Positions 35,745 to 46,358 of a stretch of 64,000 nt of DNA are shown one piece after another. Below the pieces are notes generated by a model that saw only the letters and a list, made by a program, of their open reading frames with translations, was not told the DNA's origin and did no database searches. The first letter of the stretch is position 1. Each line of letters starts with the position of its first letter. The position numbers were made by a program, and so were the translations under genes. Source of the DNA: Chimonanthus salicifolius (taxonomy: Eukaryota > Streptophyta > Magnoliopsida > Laurales > Calycanthaceae); NCBI GenBank assembly GCA_013350335.1, contig CM023540.1, positions 57,202,962 through 57,266,961 of the forward strand. The letters are read 5' to 3'.

Positions 35745-37549
35745 CAAAGTGTGTATGGTTGTGTATATTACTGTAAATCAAATGGGACTTTAGTTTGACT
35801 TGTGGATATGTAACAAGGTGACGGGACTTCACAAACGGTATACGGTCGTGAACAATTTTCGGACAAGAACGCAAGGTCAAACTAGTTGTCATTGGTAGGA
35901 TTCTACCTTTTTGAAACATGGTTTATGCATATGGTTTATTTGGTTTTTTTGATGAATTATTTTGTAAAAGATATGTTCAAAATGTGAGATTTAAATGTTA
36001 TTTTTATATATGATAAATAACATGTGTTTCATTAGCATCTCATGCATGGCATGGGGGGATGGATATGTAACCGGAGGGGCCACACTCCGTCGGGGCGTCC
36101 GAAAAACCTATGTGGGGGTACTTATATATACTTATGATGGGTGAGACTCATTGCATTTGACATCATGACATGGCATGGTTTATATGTTTTGACATTATGA
36201 TATTATCTATGATTTGTGCTAACCATGTGTAGACCCTATTAGAATTCCTACTGGGCGCGTTGTTCTAACGCCCTACTTCTACCTTAGTGGATGATACAGG
36301 AAAGGAAAGGGATGATGATGTAACACCCCAATTTCTCAATGAAGTGGATTATTACGAAAATGCCCCTGAGTTGTTAAATTAATTATTTTGTGATGTTAAG
36401 TAAGGAAATAGTGGGGCCCATTGCTCAAGTAAAAATCATATGAGCACATTATGAATGTTAAGTGTGATTGGTTGGGTAATTTACATCAATTGGGTCAAAA
36501 ATGGCTAAATGGGTCAAAGGGCCCAAATGGGGCCCATCGGGTCTTACTGGATTATTTGACCATTTTGTGATTTTAAATTAAATGGGGTTAAGCCTATTTG
36601 ATTAGAAATCAAGTGGAGAAAAAAATGGGTAGGCTTGATCCATATGTAAAAACCAATTAGAAATGACCAAAATACCATAATTGGGTCATGGAGTCAAAAA
36701 CGGGTCAAGGAGCTAAAGGTGGACCCAACGGGTCGTGTTGACCAAATGGAGTATAGTTGACCGTGTGGACCCTCAAGGGAGCTAAAATATGAGTTAAATC
36801 AGTTGAGTGGGACTGAAGTGAGTTGGAATTAAATCAAGTAGTGAGTCAACACATGTGCATTAAATGAAATGCATTAAGTATGTGAGTTGGGTGAGTTGAG
36901 ATGGAAATCTAAATAGCCTTGAGTTCAAGTGAGTCAAAAGGGAAATTGAAGGGGCTGTAAAATCAGTGAGTTGAGTGGAAATTTGAAGAGGTTGGCTGGT
37001 CTCAAACCAACCAAAACAAGTTCCACACGTTGGGGATTTGTTTTGGTGAGTTCCATGTTGAATGATGAATGCAAATGATGGGTTTGAGATGAGTTACATG
37101 GAAATCTGAATGGCTGCATGGGTAGGTGCCAAGGAGTGCCTTGGATGGCACCCAATGCCCATCAATTTTGTTAAGAAGTTATGAGGGAATTGAGAGGTCA
37201 TGGTGGCTGAAATACAAAAGCAATGAACCCCAAGGTTAGCCAATTTTTATCATTGCAAACCCAAGTTTTTCCCATCTCTTTCTCCCTCTCTCCAATTCGT
37301 GTTCTTGGCTGGAGCAGCAGAGGTTTTTGGCACCAGTTATTCAAGCTTAAACCATCAAGGAATTAAGGAAGAAAGAAAGAAATAAAAGGAAGAAGGCAAA
37401 GAGCAAAGGCAATAGGAAGAGCTTGGAATTTGGTAAGTGTTTCATGGACTTTTGGATTAATAAAATGGGTGTGTATTGGGCCATGGTTATGGCTGAATAT
37501 ACCAAGGTTTTAACCTTGATTAATGGAGGTCTAGAAATGGTAAAGATGA

Positions 37550-38665
37550 CCATTGGGTTCGTCCACCATGAAGGGCTGAACCCCATGTGAAAGATTGCTT
37601 GGTTTTCATGTTTTGGAAACATGAAAACCATGGGTTTTATGGACTAATTTTTGGGTTTGATTTAAGAATCAAATACATGTTATTGAAAGGATTATAAACC
37701 TGTATCTGAATGTCAGAAAAGGCTGAAGTTTTATGGTCTAAATCAGTGGATTAAAAGATGGAAATGGACCATTGGGTTCGGCCACTTTGCATGGCGGAAC
37801 CCCATGGAAACAAGTGGTTGATGTTGATGGTTTTTGGAAATTAAAACCATATAAAATTGGGACTGTTATTAGATGTTAGTGTTAGTTTTAAAATCATGTT
37901 TTAAGAAGGTTAAAACATGAATATGGATGATTGATTCAGACCTAAGATAAATGATTGATTGTTTCAAAACCAAAGGTCATAGTGTTCGGTCAATGAGCAT
38001 GGCCGAACCCTATGAAATTGGGTTGGTTTTTAGATGAATTTTTAAAGGATTGAACTCGGTAATAATATGTTGTTTATTACATGATGATTGGAGGTTTAAA
38101 AATAGTGAAAATAATCATTGGGTTCGGCCACCATGGAGGGCCGAACCCCATGTAAAATATTGTTGGTTTTCATGTTGTGAAACATGGAAACCATGGACTT
38201 TTATGGACTGTTTGGATGAATTTAATTAGACGGTTTCTAAGTGGTTTAAAGGCAGCAATATGATACTGATATTGCATGTTTAAATAACGCCTAAAGCATG
38301 TGTAAAAGATCAAAACATGGACATAGGGTTCGGCCACCTTGGATGGCCGAACCCCATGTAAATAAGTAATGGGTTTTGGTGAAGTTTAAATGACTGTTTT
38401 GGTGGTTGGTTATGTGGCTGAACCATGTGTAATTCATGGTTGGGTTAACATGATTAAATCATGAATAATCATGGGAAGTTGAGGGATCAATCAGATCAAG
38501 TGAACCCCATGGATTGCTTTAGGGTTTTTATTTGATTTACATGGAGTAGTGTTATAGATAAAAATGAGGATTGGAACCAAGTGATTTGAATGGTTGTGAA
38601 GGGATTAAGAAATACAAATTGGATTGGTAGGGTTCGGCCAAGTAGTATGGCCGAACCCCACTAAG
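37550..38665 (+). repeat. Six palindromic GGGTTCGGCC repeats in LTR H
   Basis: Copies start near 37553, 37775, 37982, 38120, 38326 and 38631, about 140-300 bases apart. Arms vary more than in B-type LTRs (for example GGGTTCGTCC with GGGCTGAACCCC), and several have CCACC/GGAGG extensions next to the loop. Confidence 0.88.
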
Positions 38666-39054
38666 GTAGATTAGTTTTATGATTTTTGTTTATGAGCAAG
38701 ATTAGACATTGGTTAGATCAATGGCAAATTTGTGAATACAAGTCAAATGAAGGGATTGATCAAAGGACGTACAAGATGTTTTGGGTCCTATATGTGAATG
38801 GACACTTAAGTGACAATATGATTTACTAATTATTGTATCACAAGGTGACGAGACACTTAAGCAAAATTTAAGTAGGTTTCTTACCTACTTGTAACCATAG
38901 TTTTACCCCAGTTTTCTTATGAGACTCTTGTTTTATTATATGTGTTTCAAATGATATATTATGCATTAACAAATGGCATACAGGCATTGGCATCTCATGC
39001 ATAGACATGGGATTATGAATGAGGTTCTACAGTGTTTCAAGTTATGAGTTACGT

Positions 39055-39228
39055 CTTCCTTCGGCGGTGCAAGTCACGCCAGGAAGAATAACATGATGAT
39101 CATAGTCACAATGGTCTCCTTAGGCGATGAGAGTCCCGCCAGGAGGACTCATACGTGATATGAATCAGTCAATGATGAAGAGATGAAAGTGTGTTGTAAT
39201 TTACCTTGTCGGTGTAAGGCACGTCAAG
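39055..39228 (+). repeat. Three hairpins with conserved loop in LTR H
   Basis: Hairpins lie at 39055-39086 (CTTCC and GGCG with CGCC and GGAAG), 39114-39148 (TCCT, GGCG with CGCC, AGGA; loop ATGAGAGTCC) and 39205-39228 (CTTG with CAAG). They occupy the same LTR position as those at 41013-41339 and 45913-46014. Confidence 0.75.
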
Positions 39229-40227
39229 TGATGGCTATGAATGTACATGATGGGGGAGGCTCATTGCATGTGCATCTTTCATAGCATTGTTTTACCTGTT
39301 TTTACTAATCATGTACTATGATATATATGCATGTTTTATATGCTAATGATGTGGTAGCCCTGATTCTGGAACCTACTGGGCGCGTTGATCTAACGCCCTA
39401 ATTCTATCCTCAGAGGAGTATGCAGGTACAAGCAAAGGGAAAAAAAAGGTCGTTGACCGGGAGGGGAGCCAAGCCTAAGCGCTTGAATGATGGACTGGAC
39501 TACTTTATATTACTGTCATTTGAATACTTTTGTTGGACATGTAATAATTCATTACTTCTTATGGTTTGATTAGGTTAATAACCTTTGGATCGTTGATTTA
39601 TCTTAATTAATGTCTGAGATTGTTATTTGCTATCTAGTCTTTCTATTCCGCAATTAATCTAGATTATTCCGCATGTTGATGGTAGTTCCATGTGTGATTC
39701 ATTATCATGGTCTAGTCCATGTACACATGGGTGGCCAGTTAAGGTTCAGACTTGGGTAGTCTGAACTTAACTCGAGTCAGTGACGCCGCCCGCTCTCTTT
39801 CGATGTTTTATTATTACCTTTTTAAAAAAAAATTAGACTCTGAAATTGTCGGAAAGGGCGGGGCGTTACAGATGAGCATGATCGGAGCCAAGCATAGGAG
39901 CGTGGATATGTGATTGGATATTATTGTTATTTATATTATTCATGGACTTGTAATAATTTAGATATTTGCTATGGTTTGTGGATGGTTACTTTGATGATTT
40001 AAGTTAAGTTAAATATTTATAATTGACGAAGTACTTTGCTATCTAAAAATGGACTAGAGGTAGGTATTTTTTTAGGGTTCATGTATGGACCTAACATGTT
40101 TAAAATAAATGAATGGACCTATGTGTTGGAACCTAAGCCTAAGTTGTTGAAGGCAATGGCAAGGTTGTAAATACTTGCTAAAAAGGAAGGTTAGCCTTGA
40201 ATGGCAGTTTTGTAATTATCACCTAAA

Positions 40228-40472
40228 GTGAAAGATCATGGGTTTGGCCATGGGTATGGCCAAACCCCATGAATTTGGATTAATGGGTTAATTATTAGCC
40301 TAAGTATATTGTAAATAGGAATATTGGGTTATATTGGCCTTGGATGGCAATCTTGTAAATATATGAAAATAGGGAAGGTAAATGGCTATGGTTATGTATA
40401 ATGGCATTTTGGTAATTAAGTGAAAATAAGGGACCATGGGTTTTGGCCATGGTGTGTGGCCAAGCCCCATGG
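40228..40472 (+). repeat. Two variant palindromes in the last part of LTR F
   Basis: The first (about 40228-40266) has arms GGGTTTGGCCAT and ATGGCCAAACCC, a paired change from the usual GGGTTCGGCC/GGCCGAACCC. The second (about 40435-40472) has GGGTTTTGGCCAT with GTGGCCAAGCCCC. Confidence 0.85.
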
Positions 40473-41012
40473 TAATTGTTTTGATGAACATAGGGTTACG
40501 TACGTTGGATTAAATGAATGAATTGTTAATTGAAGATTAGACCAATGACAATTTGGTAATAACGACTGAAAATGATAAACCACAGGATTGGTTTATGGAC
40601 TTAAGATAATTGTAAATCAAGTGGGACTTGGTTTTGAATGATTGTTATATTATAAGGTAATGGGACCTCACAAGGTGTTTACGATCATGAGCGGTTACCG
40701 GACGAAAGACTCAAGGACACGTAGCGGTCTTTGGTAGGATTCCACCTCTTTGAAACAATGGGTTTATGTACATTGTTTTTATCTTGATTTAATGATTTTA
40801 TATTACAAAGGATATATTTCAAATTGTGATTTTATATGCTATGTTTATTTGATAAAATAGCATGTGTTTTAAATATGAGCCTTTAAATGCTATGATTTTG
40901 TATAATTGCATAGCACGTGGTATTTGCATCTCATGCATGGCATGGGAGGGATGATAGGTAACCGGGGACCCACATTCCGTCGGGGTGTCCATAAAACACT
41001 CGTGGGGGGATA

Positions 41013-41339
41013 CCTTGATGATGAGAATCCCATCAGGAGGATACTATGTATGAATACCTTGATGATGAAAATCCCATCAAGAGGATACTATGTATGAAGA
41101 CCCTGGTGATGAGCATTCCATCAGGGGATACCTTAATGATGAGAATTCCATTAGGGGATACCTTAATGATGAGAATTCCATCAAGAGGATGCTAAGTAAC
41201 CAGAGCCCACACTCCGTCGGAATGTTCGTAAGGCAACTGTGGGGAATACCTTGATGAGGAGAATTCCATCAAAAGAGAAGACCTTGGTGACGAGCATTCC
41301 ACCAAGAAGATACTTTGATGAGGAGAATTCCATCAAGAG
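41013..41339 (+). repeat. Eight-copy covarying hairpin minisatellite in LTR F
   Basis: Units near 41013, 41057, 41101, 41131, 41161, 41249, 41282 and 41313 have the form stem, ATGAGAATYC-like loop, reverse stem. Stems include CTTGATG/CATCAAG, CTTGGTG/CACCAAG, CCCTGGTG/CATCAGGG and TAATG/CATTA. Spacing is about 30-60 bases, with a CACACTCCGTCGG block interspersed. Confidence 0.85.
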
Positions 41340-41530
41340 TATACCCTATGTTTTGTAATGGGTGGGATTCATTGCATATGATAGCATGGCATGGCATTGA
41401 ATTGGCATGATTATGATCTTTATTATCATGCAAGGTTTCTGGTTTTTATCGGTATGATTGGATCTCTATTATCATACACTGTTTTGGATACAATGTTTTG
41501 TAGGTATGGTATGATTTATTATACTGGTTT

Positions 41531-41532
<2 letters not shown>

Positions 41533-41565
<33 letters not shown>
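41533..41565. repeat. AT dinucleotide microsatellite
   Basis: An uninterrupted (AT)n run of about 33 bases inside LTR F. It gives an artificial Ile/Tyr open frame. Confidence 0.95.
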
Positions 41566-41567
<2 letters not shown>

Positions 41568-42141
41568 CTGGATTGTTGGTACTAACCCATGTGTTAACCC
41601 TAATTGGAATACCTACTGGGCGCGTTGTACTAACGCCGTACTTCTACCCTTTAGTGGATGACGCAAGAAACGAGGAAAATGCTAAACGCGGAAAGGGACA
41701 AGCATAGGAGCTCGGAATGCTTTTAGTTTATATTTTGTTTAAGATACTCATGGGCTTGTATTTGAGTATCTAGAATTCGGATTGTAATAACTTAGATGGA
41801 TTTGCTATGGTTGGATTTCTTATTAGATAATTGCGCTATGATAATGATGATTAAGGACTTGACGTACTTTGCTATCTGAATGGAATAGAACGGTATTCAA
41901 TTATGTTTCCGCATGTTATGATTTTTATTCCGCATGTTTATATTGCTATGTGTGAACCATTTTCTTGGACTGAGTCCATACACACATAGGGTTGGCCAGT
42001 TAAGGGTCGGACTTTAGAAGTTCGGACTTAGCTCGTGTCGTGATGTCCCGCGCTTTATCACTCTACTTTGTTATAAAAAAAAATATATACTCTGAATTTA
42101 TGGGAAGAAGCGAGGGAAAAAGGGCGGGGCGTTACAGATAC

Positions 42142-43768
42142 TCTACCCACAAAGCCTCCGCACCCTCAAATCCTGAATATATACATTTCCCTTCTTAGGG
42201 GCGACGTCTTTGCTAGGCTTGATATCCTCTTAGTTAATACGATGAGATGGATCATCATGGTACTTCCAAAGTAATGAAATGTGAAAAGGGAGATGTAAAT
42301 CTGTAGACCACTTCTATGATCCTCCCTAGTACTTCAATTTGTCCAATAAACTGAGGTGATAGCTTTTCTCTATGTCCAAACCTTTGAATCTCATGACAGG
42401 GCGAAATCTGAAGGAAAACATGATCCCCAAGTGCAAACTCTAGTTCCCTCCTCCGACGGTCAACATAACTCATCTGCTTGCTCTGGGCGGTCAGCAATCT
42501 CTGCCTAATCAGCCTCACATTCTTAGTAGTCTCATTGACCATACCCGTCCTGACATCATTGTATCACTGATATCGGCCCAACCATACAGAGTCACCTTGA
42601 TACTGGTCTAGTAGTTGTTGTTGTAGACGGACTCAACCATGTATAACTAACTCTCCAAACTATTGCCCTGATCCAAAATACAAACTCGGAGTCTATCATC
42701 TACGATCTGAATGCTCCACGCCGACTGGCCATCTATCTGTGGATGGAAAGTTGTACTGAACATAATTGTGTGCCCATCTCTTTCAGCAAGCTTTGCCAGA
42801 ACCAAGAGACAAACCACGAGTCCGAGTCTGAAGCAATTGACTTGGGGATACAATGTAGTCTGACTACCTCTGCCGAGTACAATCGACTCAAAGTCTCAAG
42901 AAAAATCTGTCGTTTCCATGACAATAAAACAGGCCAACTCAGTCAATCGATCCATTATGAGTCCACTACTTTGTATCTCCGAGACGACTTGGGCAAACCA
43001 GTCATGAAACCCATGGAAATGTGATCTCACTTCCACTCAAGGATCGGAAGAGGCCACGACTTACCAGCGGGTCTCAAACTCGGTTACCGCTCTCTTCATA
43101 CTTCTTCACCAAACTGCTAATGCAAGTCATGATACACCTTTGTGCGTCCCGGATGCACAGCGAGCCTGGAGTGATGAAAGTGCCGTAATACCTTCTTGCG
43201 GCACTGCTCGGATAAGGATACAAATAGCCTGTCCTGAAAGGTCAAACGAACATCTCGTCTCACAATCCATCCAAAAGGTCCTCTACCACTGGCCACAACA
43301 TCTCTCAACACGATGCACCTCTCATCCGTTTCCTGAGCTCTCAAAACCCTATCCTAAATCTGTAGCTGAACATACATGTTGCAAAGTCTGGATGTTTTAT
43401 ATCCTTCGATCAGACTCGACAGGGCTACCCTCGCCTTGTCGGGGTGGTAAGGTAAGACGAAGTCGTAGTCACCAAGATACTCTATCCACCATCTCTATCT
43501 CATGTTCAGCTCCTTCTATATTAACAGATACTTGAGGCTATAATGAACTGAGAAAACCTCGAACCTTTCACTATATAGATGTCTCCAGACTTTAAGTGTA
43601 AAAACTATAGCCACTAACTCCAAATCATGAGTAGGACAATTTTGTTCACGGGTCTTAAGTTGTCTCGAACCGTAGGATACCACATTTCCGTCCTACATTA
43701 GTACACAACCCAAACTACCACCGGAAGCATCACAATAGACTGCATAGCTATGGCCCCTCTCGGGTATT
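42142..43768 (-). pseudogene. Element C pol fragment: RNase H end, integrase
   Basis: Read right to left. At the right edge is ERG..YAVYCDAS, the RNase H start, cut by element B at 43769. Then comes the integrase zinc-binding region (HHSRLAVHPGRTKVYHDLH, about 43117-43180), a broken catalytic core (VVRLHCIPKSI..SDSDS..VSWFWQSL, about 42770-42870, where the usual SDRD reads SDSD), and the post-core region with RRRELEFALGDHVFLQISPC and KLSPQFIGQIEVL (42255-42542). Frameshifts and stops separate these pieces. The end of the protein is at 30802-30962, across the F insertion. Confidence 0.85.
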
Positions 43769-45191
43769 TGTAACGCCCCGCCCTTTTTCACTCGCATTTT
43801 CCCGTAAATTCAGAGTCTATTTTTTTTTATAACAGAGTAGAGTGATAGAGTGCGGGACGTCACGACGCGATCTAAGTCCGAACTTCCAAAGTCCGACCCT
43901 TAACTGGCCAACCCTATGTGTGTATGGACTAAGTCAACGAAAATAGTTCACACATAGCAATATCAACTTGTGGTATAAAATCATAATCTGCGGAATCATA
44001 ACATCAAAATGCGGAATCATAATAGAACCAAGTTATATTCCATTCAGATAGCAAAGTACGTCAAGTCCTTAATCATTATTAAAACGTCATAATCATCAAA
44101 CTAAACGTCCGACCATCTATGTTATTACATTCCGAAACTAGTTACTCAATTACAAGTCCATAAGTAACTTTATTCAAAACATATAAAATAAATCATCCAT
44201 GGTCCTAAGCCTGGCCCATCTTGCGTTCCTCGTTCCCCTGAATACCTGTATCATCAACTAGGGTAGAAGTAGGGCGTTAAAACAACGTGCCCAGTAGGTA
44301 TTCCAGTTACGGCTAACACATGGTTAGTACAAAACATATATTATAACATAATATATAAAACTAGGTAAAAACCATGCCATGCAATGAGTCCGACCCATCA
44401 CATGTACATAAATGTACCCACCACATAGGTCTTCCGGATGCCCCGACGGAGTGTGGACCCTCCGGAATCTTCTTGATGGAAATCACATCAAGGTACCGCA
44501 CATAGGTTTTTTGGACGCCCTGATGGAGTGTAACCCCTCCGGTTATAAATCCTCCACCCCATGCCATGCATGAGATGCCAATGAAACACATGCTATTTTA
44601 TAACATAAACATAGCATTTAAAATCATCTTTTGAAACATATCCAATACAGGCTATTTACACAAATAAAACATAGCATTTAAAATTCATATAAAGCATATC
44701 CTTTGAAACATAGATTTCATCAAACATAAGATAAAACAAGTGTACATAAACCCATGGTTTCAAAGAGGTAGAATCCTACCAAAGACCGCTAACGTGTGCT
44801 TGCGTCTTTCGTCCGGTAGCCGCTTACGATCGTAAACGCCGTGTGAGATCCCGTTACCTTATAACACAGTAATTAATCATAACCAAATCCCGCTTGATAT
44901 TCAAGGTTCTAAGTCCATAAACAAAACCCCATGGGGTTCGGCCATAGACCATGGCCGAACCCATGGTCTAATCTTTAGTTAATTACAATTATGCCATTGT
45001 CCATAACCATAGCCCTTTTTCCTTGCTTAGGTTCCAAATAATCCATACATATTTCTTTTAATCCAAACACATAGTCCAATAAATAATTCATGGGGTTCGG
45101 CCATACACCATGGCCGAACCCTATGTCCAATATTTCCATATATTTACAAAATTGCCATTGGTTCCCTCATTCATTTAAATCTACCATAACT
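43769..45191 (-). mobile_element. 3' LTR of element B, left part (interrupted by element A)
   Basis: It starts on plus with TGTAACGCCCCGCCC directly in C's RNase H coding. GTATT (43764-43768) would be the target duplication. It contains the 3'-end hairpin (about 43872-43914), the GGGCGTT..AACGTGCCC hairpin (44271-44297), a CTTGATG/CATCAAG hairpin (44472-44492) and two palindromes (44933-44975, 45090-45130). It is about 90 percent similar by eye to the reverse complement of the LTR F end. TAACT (45187-45191) is duplicated at 57801-57805, showing that the LTR continues there. Joined length is about 3.0 kb. Confidence 0.88.
44930..45130 (-). repeat. Two palindromic GGGTTCGGCC repeats in LTR B (left part)
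   Basis: At about 44933-44970 and 45090-45127, with intact CCATGGGGTTCGGCCAT-type arms and ATGGCCGAACCC partners. Confidence 0.9.
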
Positions 45192-45912
45192 TGTAACACC
45201 CCGCCCTTTTCATTCTAATTTTCAGAGTTTATTTTTTATTTTTTAAATATAATAATCATGTGATCGGGGCGGAGTGTCACGACGCGAGTTAAGTTCGGAT
45301 CTCTAAATCCGACCCTTAACTGGCCAAGCCCATGTGCGTATGAACTAAGTCCATAAAACTGATCCGCACATGGTATATATATAACTTGCGGAATTAACTT
45401 AGTCTTATTCTAACTGAGGTTATAATAGAACCTATGACTATTCCATTTTTTTTCAATATTAGATAGCAAATTACATAATCTTATTCTCCAAAATTACTAA
45501 CTAATATTAATCTACTATTCAATCCAACCATCCAAAATAAACTAATCCACAGCATCTACTTATCTACTTATTACATGCCAGCAAATCTAGTTACCAAATT
45601 ACATTGTCCACATAATTCAAATAACACATCCATGAATAGTCCATTCAAAATCATTCAAACCGGCCAAGTTTCCGTGCTTGGTCCTCTTCTCCAACCACGT
45701 TCTTTCCTTTCCCTGCATCATCCACTAAGGATATAGATAGGGCGTTAGATCAACGCGCCCAGTAGTGTTTCCGAATAGGGCTACCACATGGTTAGTTAAA
45801 ATATGCAAATAATATCATAATAATACATGTGAGACAAAATTCCATAAAATCATGCTATGTATGAAATGAACATGTAATGAGTCCCACCCATCACCATTCA
45901 ACACAGCCATCA

Positions 45913-46014
45913 CTTGACGGGATTCTCATCGTCAAGGTAACCCACAGTGGTCTTTCGGATGCCCCGACGGAGTGTGGCCTCCGGATTCCTCCTGATGGGA
46001 TTCTCATCATCAGG
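45913..46014 (-). repeat. Two perfect covarying hairpins in A left LTR
   Basis: Stem CTTGACG/CGTCAAG at 45913-45936 and CCTGATG/CATCAGG at 45991-46014. Both enclose, on the minus strand, the loop ATGAGAATCC. Between them is the CGGAG..CTCCG block. The second LTR repeats both at 54743-54766 and 54821-54844. Confidence 0.88.
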
Positions 46015-46358
46015 GTACCCCACAGTGGTCTTTCGGACACCCCGACGGAGTGTGGCCTCCGGTTACAACACCATCATCCCATGCCATGCATGAGATGTCT
46101 ATGCATATATATCATTTAGAAACATAACTTTACAATCATATAAGTTATCGAAATCAACATAAAACAGCATATTAAATAGTGGTTACAATAAAGGTAGGAA
46201 ACCTACCGAAGAATCCCTTCAGTAACTGATCTTTCTTTCGCGTCACCCGATCACAACTCGCACGTCGTTCGACTTCCGGTACCTTATCCATATACCAATC
46301 AGCAAGTCATAACATCATTTACTTATTCAATCACATCTACGACCCATCCGCATCATGT

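Larger units (their letters stand above)
36314..39875 (+). mobile_element. Solo LTR H (plus), A type, with GATGA target duplication
   Basis: It is 3552 bp from TGTAACACCCCAATTTCTCA (36319) to GGGCGTTACA (39870), flanked by perfect GATGA repeats (36314-36318, 39871-39875). The start matches element A's LTR (same CAATTTCTCAATGAA..GCCCCTGAG block on A's minus strand), but it is a more diverged member. It has a CCCAT.TCTCTTTCTCC leader near 37270, donor TTGGTAAGTG (37431), six palindromes, hairpins at 39055-39228, acceptor-like TGCAG (39421-39425), a GTTAAG hairpin (39738-39771) and the terminus. Confidence 0.9.
33486..40065 (+). mobile_element. LTR G (plus), inserted in F and interrupted by solo LTR H
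   Basis: It starts TGTAACATTGGAATTTTACG, closely parallel to F's start including the CCAATTAAGACCCAACGG block. It has a minisatellite (33780-34030), a CT-rich leader (34440-34640), a donor-like CCGGTAAGTAATC (34744), seven palindromes (34783-35744), then the ACTGGGCGCGTT hairpin before H. After H it resumes at 39871 and is recognisable to about ATCTAAAAATGGACTAGAGG, where the normal LTR end is missing. The right edge is therefore approximate and probably a deletion junction with F. Confidence 0.65.
30958..42141 (+). mobile_element. LTR F (plus) inserted in element C pol, itself containing LTRs G and H
   Basis: The outer ends are TGTAATACCCTGG (30963) and GGGCGGGGCGTTACA (42136), flanked by GATAG (30958-30962) and GATAC (42137-42141). 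F is B-like: the start block TTAGACGGGTAAA..CCAATTAAGACTCAACG, a leader with a donor-like CCAGTAAGAGG (about 31968), GGGTTCGGCC palindromes, TTGGAAAG repeats, covarying hairpins (41013-41339), then the GTTAAG hairpin and terminus. No interior is attached, so F is a solo LTR carrying later insertions. F's own sequence is about 4.6 kb. Confidence 0.75.

Noticed and set aside
41391..41585. Open frame ending in an Ile/Tyr run
   Set aside because: Produced by the AT microsatellite.
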